Source of the DNA: Waltergamsia citrina
Taxonomy: Eukaryota > Ascomycota > Sordariomycetes > Hypocreales > Bionectriaceae
Assembly (NCBI GenBank): GCA_022814615.1
Contig: JAKLNE010000057.1
Location: forward strand, 62,001 to 126,000
DNA: 64,000 nt
Direction: 5' to 3'
Below the pieces are notes generated by a model that saw only the letters and a program-made list of their open reading frames with translations, was not told where the DNA came from and made no database searches. The position numbers were made by a program, and so were the translations under genes. Positions 57,862-64,000 of the stretch are shown here, piece by piece. The first letter of the stretch is position 1. Each line of letters opens with the position of its first letter.

Positions 57862-58623
57862 TCAACCCAGCTTGCCTGTTACAAGCACTTCCACAAACTG
57901 TTCTATCCTCTTCTTCCTGATGTCCTCCGTCGTTGCCGTCTCTATCCTTACTAGATATGGGTATCGCTGCGCTTTACTCATCCCTTCCAAACACTCCCTC
58001 TCCTTCTTCCTCCCCTTCCCTTTCAGCGCCTCCTCCAAGTCCTTCGGCACCTCCATATGCTTCGCACCCACATACGCCTTCTCCCATCTCCCATCCTCCA
58101 TCGCAGCCTCTACCTCCTTCTCCCCAGCCTCACACATCCTCCCCTCCGCTCTCAAGACCACTACCTTGTCTACATTCCTCTTTGACCACATACTACCCTT
58201 TCGACGGGGCGTGAAGCGCTGCGCAAAGTGACTACCACCATTCTGGGGCTGGCTTTTACGCTGACCGTCTATCCAGCCATAGCAGAGCGCTATGTCGAGG
58301 GCTTCGTCGTATGTGAGTGTTGTGTTGGTCTTGGTCCCTTTTTTGCTGATGAGGAGCCATGTACCTTGGGGAGTGGTGGCGTGGTTGGCGGAGAGCCAGT
58401 TTGTGAAGGCGGAGGGTGTAGAGAAGAGAAGGGCGTTTGCTGGGGATGGGGAGGATGATGCATTTGTGAATGAGAAGGGTTTGAAAGTGACGGCTTGTGT
58501 TGTGGTACGCGGTTTTCGAGGCATGATGGTGATAGTTGAGAGTATTGCGACAAGCGTGAACGTTGATGTTTTGGTGAGCGTGGCTTGGTTAGCCAACGCT
58601 AGTGAAATACGCGCCGGGCGCAT
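57862..58623 (-). CDS. YdeI/OmpD-associated-like family protein
   Basis: Single exon. The best start is at 58524 (220 residues); the longer start at 58623 adds 33 residues rich in Ser, Thr and hydrophobics that might be a mitochondrial leader. Conserved YdeI-type features: TWLLISKKGT, the DEALDIALCYGWIDGQ motif, then RFTPRRKGSMWSKRN, and an ending of the kind SKAQRYPYLVRIETATTEDIRKKRIEQFVEVL. YdeI-like proteins are common in bacteria and found in many fungi; the molecular function is not established. The family spread suggests an old bacterial origin, but the codon use gives no sign of recent transfer. It is convergent with the acidic 2EXR gene (161 bp between the ends). Confidence 0.88.
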   Translation of the reverse strand: MRPARISLALANQATLTKTSTFTLVAILSTITIMPRKPRTTTQAVTFKPFSFTNASSSPSPANALLFSTPSAFTNWLSANHATTPQGTWLLISKKGTKTNTTLTYDEALDIALCYGWIDGQRKSQPQNGGSHFAQRFTPRRKGSMWSKRNVDKVVVLRAEGRMCEAGEKEVEAAMEDGRWEKAYVGAKHMEVPKDLEEALKGKGRKKERECLEGMSKAQRYPYLVRIETATTEDIRKKRIEQFVEVLVTGKLG

Positions 58624-58948
58624 ACGGCTAAAAGAGTCCGAGTGTTACTTATTTGAACATCGATCAATTGTCAAGAGGATTGGCGAAATTACGAAGTAAA
58701 TAGTTTGTAGTGTGAGAAGTTGGTCGTTGTCGCAAGTGATGAGAGGTTCGTGATGAGGTTTCGGACAATTGGAGTATAGCGAAAGTCCGCTGTCATGTCT
58801 CACCACCACACTTAGCACACGAAGAATGATTGAAGGAAGCTTTTGCCGAGATATCCTCACAGCATGGAAAGACTGACAGATTTTACCGATGCGATTACTT
58901 TGAAATAACTCATTAACTCATGAAATCTCATATCAAAACATTCATCGG
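58624..58948. other. intergenic region
   Basis: Between the YdeI-like gene and the 3' end of the next regulator, both on minus. No gene seen. Confidence 0.6.
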
Positions 58949-61132
58949 CTACCCGAACATTTCCGTGAGCTTCTGCGACGGCCACGCATTGATGTTACGA
59001 TACTTGTCGACCACTCTCTTCAGAGCGTCCCGCTCCCACTGGTCGGTAAAGAAGTCGCCGTACAGTTGAATCACAAAAGCAGCATTGAGGATAGCCGGTG
59101 GCGAGGACGGATGGCAGAGAGCGATGCCACAAAGCTCGAGCATAAGCCCGCGGACTTCACTTTCGACCTTTCTCCATGTAGCTCTGGGCGTGGCCGGAGA
59201 TCTAATATCGATCAGCATAAGTTGGGGGAAAGACAGTTGGGGACTGACCTGAGAGTCGGATTCTCCGCCAGCAGCACGGAGCGGGCCATGATTGATTGTT
59301 GGATGCTCGTGACCTCCATATTGGAGGTATACCACACTGTTGGAAATATTTCACCTTTTGATTTGTTGGCTCGCTGGTGGAATATAGGCTGGAAGTCTGC
59401 CAAAACGTCCTGCTCGAGATGTTCCTGCTGTCTCATGAGACGGTCTACTCATATTAGTCTCATGGTCCAAATCAATGTTTCGTCTTAAAGTGAAAAGCGA
59501 CTTACTCCATTCTTGTTCCGAGCCACCTCCCCATCGCCACTTCATAACTTGCACAGTATGCATGACAGCCTTATTTGCGCTCGACGCTAACGGCCAATAG
59601 TCGGCAGCGAGAATCATCTGCGGCGGCTGGCTACGCGTGAAGGAATGATAGATCTCCTGTCGCAACGCCATCCAATACGCAGCCCGAATCAAGCTCCTAC
59701 GGCCAAAAAGCGTCTGCGACGGCGGACTCCTCAAAACAGCATCGATGATGGGCAAGAAATTAATCTGTTTGCGAGGTGCCTGAACGCCTCCCGCTTGAAG
59801 CCCAGACGAAGGCTCAGACCCGCCATCTTCCTCGTCGTCAATTTCCTCCATCTGACGCAGGATAACGGCGGTAGCGATGATGCTATCGCGATATTCGTCA
59901 TCCTCCGTGTCGTGGAAGCGACGGAGGGCTGGGATGCATTTCAGCATGTACTCAACGGCTGAATGCTTGTCTAGTGCTGGTAATAGTTGCCCTTGATACA
60001 TTATTCCACGCGGGGTTTGGTACTGCGGTATGCGGCAGAGATGACGAGCTGCGACGGCGAAAATGGCAAAGAGCAGATGAGGCTGGCTTCGAGCTCGGAC
60101 CGGCACGACGAATTGAAAGTGGCGGTCCTCATCACAGAGATCGAGCTTTCAAAGTTATATTAGTGAGCGAGGGACGTTTGAATCCCATGCTGATAGTGAG
60201 TGCTTACCCAGTGGCCAATCTCTTCGACGTAGTATCTCATCAGACATGCCTCCTGAACATCCTCCAACGGGAACCGGCGCACCTCGGGATCTCGGGGTGT
60301 CTGAAGTTGAGGAACTTCGTGCTGTCTTGATGGAGTTGGCCAGGCGGCGGGAATATCATTGTGCCATATCGGAGGCAGCGTAAGGATACTGACAGGTTGC
60401 GACGGCCGCGGCGAAGAAGGTAGGCTGACTGCTATAGGTGGCGTCCGTACATCCCAGAAGCTACCGGGCGGCTCGGTGTGAGTTTCATCCGTCAAGAGCT
60501 TGTCTATGTCAGGTCTTGGGAGCTCGTCGGTCCGCCGCCGTTTGCGTTTCCTGTGTTCCGGTGAATGGTCTTGCTGTGACTGCGATTGTGACTGTGAGAG
60601 TGATTTAGACAGCGACCGGGATGTGACGGTTGATACTGGGGATGACTCGGGCGCACTGCTCCGGTCATCCTTGGGCGTCCCGCTTGGGAGCGACGGATTA
60701 AGCGTCTCGGAGTCGTCTGTCCGCTTATCGAACTGAACTAGACCAGCAGATCAGTTGAGATATATAGGACGAGAGATCAATCAATGGAATGGGCGGACAA
60801 ACATTCGGTGGCTTCACTGTTAACCCACTGCTGGTCGCTGGAGAAGCGCGCGCTGCCTGTGTTGTGCCGGAATACGGTCGGCTTGGACGGGCGCGAGCAA
60901 GTTAAGTTGTTCTTCTGACAGCGACCGCATGTCGGTCGTTGCTCATCGCCTATTGAAGAAGATGAGTATTGGTTATTGGATTTACACTTAATATGACTTT
61001 GTCGGTGAAGACGCACACTTAACGTGTTTTTCTAACGCTGTGTTAGCTAAAGGCGTTACCCAGTTGTGATTATCGTGAAGGATTACTTTTACATTGAAGA
61101 CATGGGATCTTTACTGGTTTTACCGCGGGCAT
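58949..61132 (-). CDS. Zn2Cys6 transcription factor, 7 exons with 15-nt exon in zinc cluster
   Basis: Exons 61132-61087, 61031-61017 (15 nt), 60949-60803, 60737-60208, 60145-59506, 59444-59249 and 59183-58949; 602 residues. All boundaries are GT-AG and phases match. The first three exons together rebuild a perfect C-x2-C-x6-C-x6-C-x2-C-x6-C cluster (cysteines 11, 14, 21, 28, 31 and 38; PCLQCKKKHVKC, DEQRPTC, GRC). Without this joining, the frame starting near 61016 lacks the first two cysteines. A basic patch (EHRKRKRRR) follows in exon 4 as a likely nuclear signal. The central and C-terminal part is a fungal regulator domain (VRFPLEDVQEACLMRYYVEEIGHW, then FVVPVRARSQPHLLFAIFA and SNMEVTSIQ). 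The exon 5/6 acceptor is set by homology to the usual RLMRQQ segment; one alternative acceptor is 3 nt away. Targets unknown. Confidence 0.87.
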
Positions 61133-61756
61133 GGCACAAATCGGCTTTCTTCATTTGCCGTACTTGCAAAAGGTGCATCTCGAAAGATGAATATCACCAG
61201 TATTGAGAATATGTAGGGTAACCATTGGATTGCGGGCAAACTTACCTAGAGCATCGTGAACAAAGCGAGGGTCCAATCACGTGTCTCAATTACGCTGCAT
61301 TACGATCGATTGAAAGTTACAAAACGGGTACAATTGCCCGGCGCTAAATCCACTAAATGAATACATGGCAACTCTTACTACCGAATCAGAGAATGTGCGT
61401 TAGAAATACTAAGTTCTTTAGAAATGATTCCATAACAAACGATATGTCCCACGAATTAAGTTAGGTGAGTGAGAGGAAAGGATCTAGTTCAATCTACTAG
61501 ATGCGATTAATATATCGCTATCTGCATTGCTATGTATTATGGGGTAGTTTTTCGTGTTAAGCTTCAATTGTTAACATTGGTGGTACTTTTCAGTGGACAG
61601 CACCTGCGCCGATATGTTGGTACGGAAGCTCCGTTCGTCTTAAGCTTGAAGACGTGAATGCAGCTGCAAAAGGATGAAGGCAGCTTTGATCAAGTAAAAT
61701 TCCAATGAGCTTGATTTCGGAAGGCGAGGCCGACCAGTTGACTTTCTTTTTTCCTT

Positions 61757-61758
<2 letters not shown>

Positions 61759-61795
<37 letters not shown>
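61759..61795. repeat. T37 homopolymer
   Basis: 37 consecutive T on the plus strand, preceded by CTTTCTTTTTTCCTTGG. It could be slippage growth or the poly(A) tail of a retroposed sequence on the minus strand, but I see no matching element body or target-site duplication. Confidence 0.9.
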
Positions 61796-62807
61796 CCAGT
61801 TTAAAGATTTTAACTACAAGAAGTTGGATATTGCCTCAGTAGTAGCGTCCATTCTTGGGTGAGTGTACAAAGTCTCTACTAGATCTTCAAAATCTCCAAG
61901 CAGTATGTTATTGAGACATTTTCTCTATTGAGTGACGACTTGAGTTTCTGGGCGACCTGATGTTTCACAATGGGTCGATATCAGAAGGCTGTTCCGACGT
62001 GTCGGATCGCTAAGGTCTAAAGTTCGTAGGCAACCTACGTGTTAGGCGTTGTATGAGACGATGCCTTCACCGTCCACATATTGTTGAATATTCATCTCAA
62101 TTTTGCGACTGATTTTCGTGTAAGCAATTGTTTCCGAGTACGCGACTTAAACATTTATAATATCGCATGTGCTGCAATAAGCATATTGTGTATATGTGTT
62201 AGAGTTAGCACAGCTCGAAGATAGGTAACCAATTGAGGGTAGGTAGGGATGCTTGTCCGCTCCCTTTTATTCACTGCGCTCATGGCTGCCTCGGGTACCG
62301 CCCAAGATGACGAAATGCCAGAGCCCTGCGGCAATAACAAATAGTGCCAAGTTAAATTTGCTAGGATCCCACGTTTTCTATCGGTCTGTTCAACGGTGCA
62401 CCCGAGTTTATTTGTGATCAAAGCGTACAGAAAGCTGGCTAAGCCATCAAACATGGCTTTATAACCCTTAGCAGCAGTGGTGTGAGGGAATTGTCAGCTC
62501 GAGCTCGACGCTCTGCCCTAGGTTCAACTCTCAGTGTTCTGGCAAGCGCTGCGCCGTTAATCCCGATCAAGTTGATAAATTGGATTACCTTTGCTCTGCA
62601 AATGGTAGAACGTTAGAAACTATTGAAGAAGGCTTGTCGGCGAGTGAAGTGGTGGAGTTTTTGCAAATCGGGCTGAGACTGTAAATCGTGGTGGTTGGGA
62701 TTATCTTCGTGGGTTCCGAAGGCATGGATAGTTAGAAAAAGTCTAACCCGATTGAACTGATGATGGAAGAAAGCAAGATTTATCTGAATTATTTCCACAT
62801 AAATACC

Positions 62808-62880
62808 ACCTTGTTGATTGAACGTTTGGTTTTTTCAACGTCATGGGGCACGACGGATAGCGGTACCGTTGGGCACCTTG
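62808..62880 (-). promoter_or_regulatory. two CAAGGT motifs (ZafA/zinc-response-like)
   Basis: CAAGGT on the minus strand at 62808-62813 and 62875-62880, 429-501 bp upstream of the HRXXH ATG. CAAGGT is the core reported for the zinc-response regulator ZafA/Zap1 in Aspergillus. Two copies in 73 bp are more than the roughly one per 2 kb expected by chance, but the evidence is modest. Confidence 0.35.
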
Positions 62881-63308
62881 ATGGCTTCACAACGTGCAAG
62901 TGGGGAATGAGAACCCTTATGGTCACTCTTTGCCTCTCCTCGTGGGGGCCAGTTCTTCTCATTGACAACCTACCATTGGCGAATTCTGCTTATCCTAGTT
63001 AAACTTATTATAAGCTTGTCAACGGTATCGCCCGATCTTAACTAGCTGCATGGATACTTGTAGCTACTGAGCCTGTCAGTGGCTGGAAAACCATTATGTG
63101 CACTTTCGGAGCAGGCATATGGACGAACGGGGTGGAGCAATGTTTCCCGAAGAAACGAAAAGAAGAAACGAATTATCACTCATAGAAACATGTAGGATAC
63201 TTAAAGGCTCTGTAGCCTCAAGGATCGTCGTGCGTGATGTACGACACCACCTTCACTCTCCTCTCTTCAGACACGCAATATTGCAAGCTATCTGCTCTCT
63301 CTGCCAAG

Positions 63309-64000
63309 ATGCTCTCCCTCCAGCTTCTCTCCGCCCTTCTTGTTTCCTCGGTCGCAGCCTCGCCTGTCGTACCCCGCTCGGAGACTGCTACAACTGTGTT
63401 GCCAGCTGAGCCCGAAACCACATCCGCCGTTGCGGATACTTACAACTGGGCCAAAGGATGGGAGACTAAGTACCCCATCCACGAGTCTTGCAACAGCACT
63501 TTGCGCGCTCAGCTCGAGTTTGCTCTAGATGAGACTGTGCAGTTGGCTCAGCATGCGAGGGACCACCTTCTCCGCTTTGGCAACAAATCCGACCTTGTCC
63601 AGAAGTACTTTGGCGATGGTGACACCGCTACTCCCATCGGCTGGTTCGACCGTGTCGTGGCCGCTGACAAGACTGGTGTTGTCTTCCGATGCGATGACCC
63701 CGACCGCAACTGCGCTACTCAGGATGGTACGTCAAGAAGCAAGTCGCTAGGGAAATTAGATGCTGACATTTGTGATAGAATGGGCTGGTCACTGGCGAGG
63801 CGAGAACGCAACCCAAGAGACTGTCATCTGCGATCTATCATTCGAGATCCGCCGCCCTCTTTCTTCCGTCTGCGGTCTGGGATACACCGTTGCCGCTTCA
63901 CCACTGAACACCTTCTGGGCCACCGATCTTCTGCACCGCGTGCTCCACGTCCCGGCTATTAGCGAGGGTATCGTTGACCATTACGCCGAGGACTACGCGG
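63309..64000 (+). CDS. HRXXH-family secreted protein (Pra1/Asp f 2-like), 3' truncated by window end
   Basis: Exon 1 is 63309-63726, exon 2 begins at 63779 and runs off the window at 64000; the 52-bp intron is GT-AG and the join keeps frame (CATQDEWAGHWRGENAT). A signal peptide (MLSLQLLSALLVSSVAA) is followed by a propeptide-like segment with PVVPR. The mature part matches the Pra1/Asp f 2 group: QLAQHARDHLLRFGNKS, KYFGDGD, VVFRCDDPDRNC, VICDLSFEIRRPLSSVC and the HRVLH motif (HRxxH, putative zinc site). Proteins of this group include zinc-binding, zinc-scavenging surface proteins and a known human allergen of Aspergillus; they bind but are not clearly proven to be proteases. The C-terminal third is outside the window. 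Zinc-response-like sites lie upstream. Confidence 0.88.

Larger units (their letters stand above)
61133..63308. other. 2.2-kb intergenic region
   Basis: Separates divergent genes (regulator on minus, HRXXH protein on plus). It is mostly AT-rich, with a T37 run and two ACCTTG sites. No coding is supported; frames at 62155 (minus) and 62760 (plus) show no motif. Confidence 0.55.

Noticed and set aside
61759..61795. T37 run as poly(A) tail of a retroelement
   Set aside because: No reverse-transcriptase relic, element body or target-site duplication is visible on either side.
62470..62530. tRNA-like stretch with GGTTCAACTC
   Set aside because: No acceptor or anticodon stem can be formed around it.

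Overview
The window looks like nuclear DNA of a filamentous ascomycete (Pezizomycotina, probably a Sordariomycete; that rank is inference). Genes carry short GT-AG introns, mostly 50-110 bp. There are six Zn2Cys6 regulators, two 2EXR-domain proteins, a NACHT/ankyrin NLR-like protein and a tRNA-Glu with an intron one base 3' of the anticodon. Genes lie on both strands with 0.3-3.4 kb spacers. I found no operons, CRISPR arrays, rRNA genes or intact transposons. Exon boundaries were set by hand, by requiring canonical splice sites, a kept reading frame and intact family motifs.

Layout. 0-7.2 kb: 3' end of an ABC exporter, an alpha/beta hydrolase, a secreted type-B carboxylesterase and a Zn2Cys6 regulator. 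7.2-10.6 kb: a 3.4-kb gene-poor stretch. 10.6-20 kb: a LbH acetyltransferase, then an esterase-NACHT-ankyrin NLR-like gene head-to-head with an AAA+ ATPase. 20.7-26 kb: a Dal5-type MFS carrier, a PhyH-type dioxygenase and a decayed short-chain dehydrogenase. 26.8-34.1 kb: a 2EXR protein, a small secreted protein, a large Zn2Cys6 regulator and the tRNA-Glu. 35-42.5 kb: PEX11, a sugar-porter MFS carrier and, divergent from it, a fused AtuA-like/CoA-transferase III protein. 43.5-55.1 kb: three Zn2Cys6 regulators around a CYP61 (sterol C-22 desaturase)-like P450, followed by a secreted GH78 alpha-L-rhamnosidase. 55.1-64 kb: a small membrane protein, an acidic 2EXR protein, a YdeI-like protein, a Zn2Cys6 regulator with a 15-nt exon in its zinc cluster, and the 5' part of a Pra1/Asp f 2-like HRXXH protein cut by the window end.

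How the genes might work together. The 36-55 kb stretch combines sugar uptake, a predicted acyl-CoA/terpenoid-type enzyme, a sterol-type P450, a rhamnosidase, three pathway-type regulators and PEX11. This would fit uptake and breakdown of a glycosylated terpenoid or sterol, but that reading is inference only. The NLR-like/AAA+ pair is the other candidate for a linked function (non-self recognition or cell death). Most other genes look like ordinary single genes.
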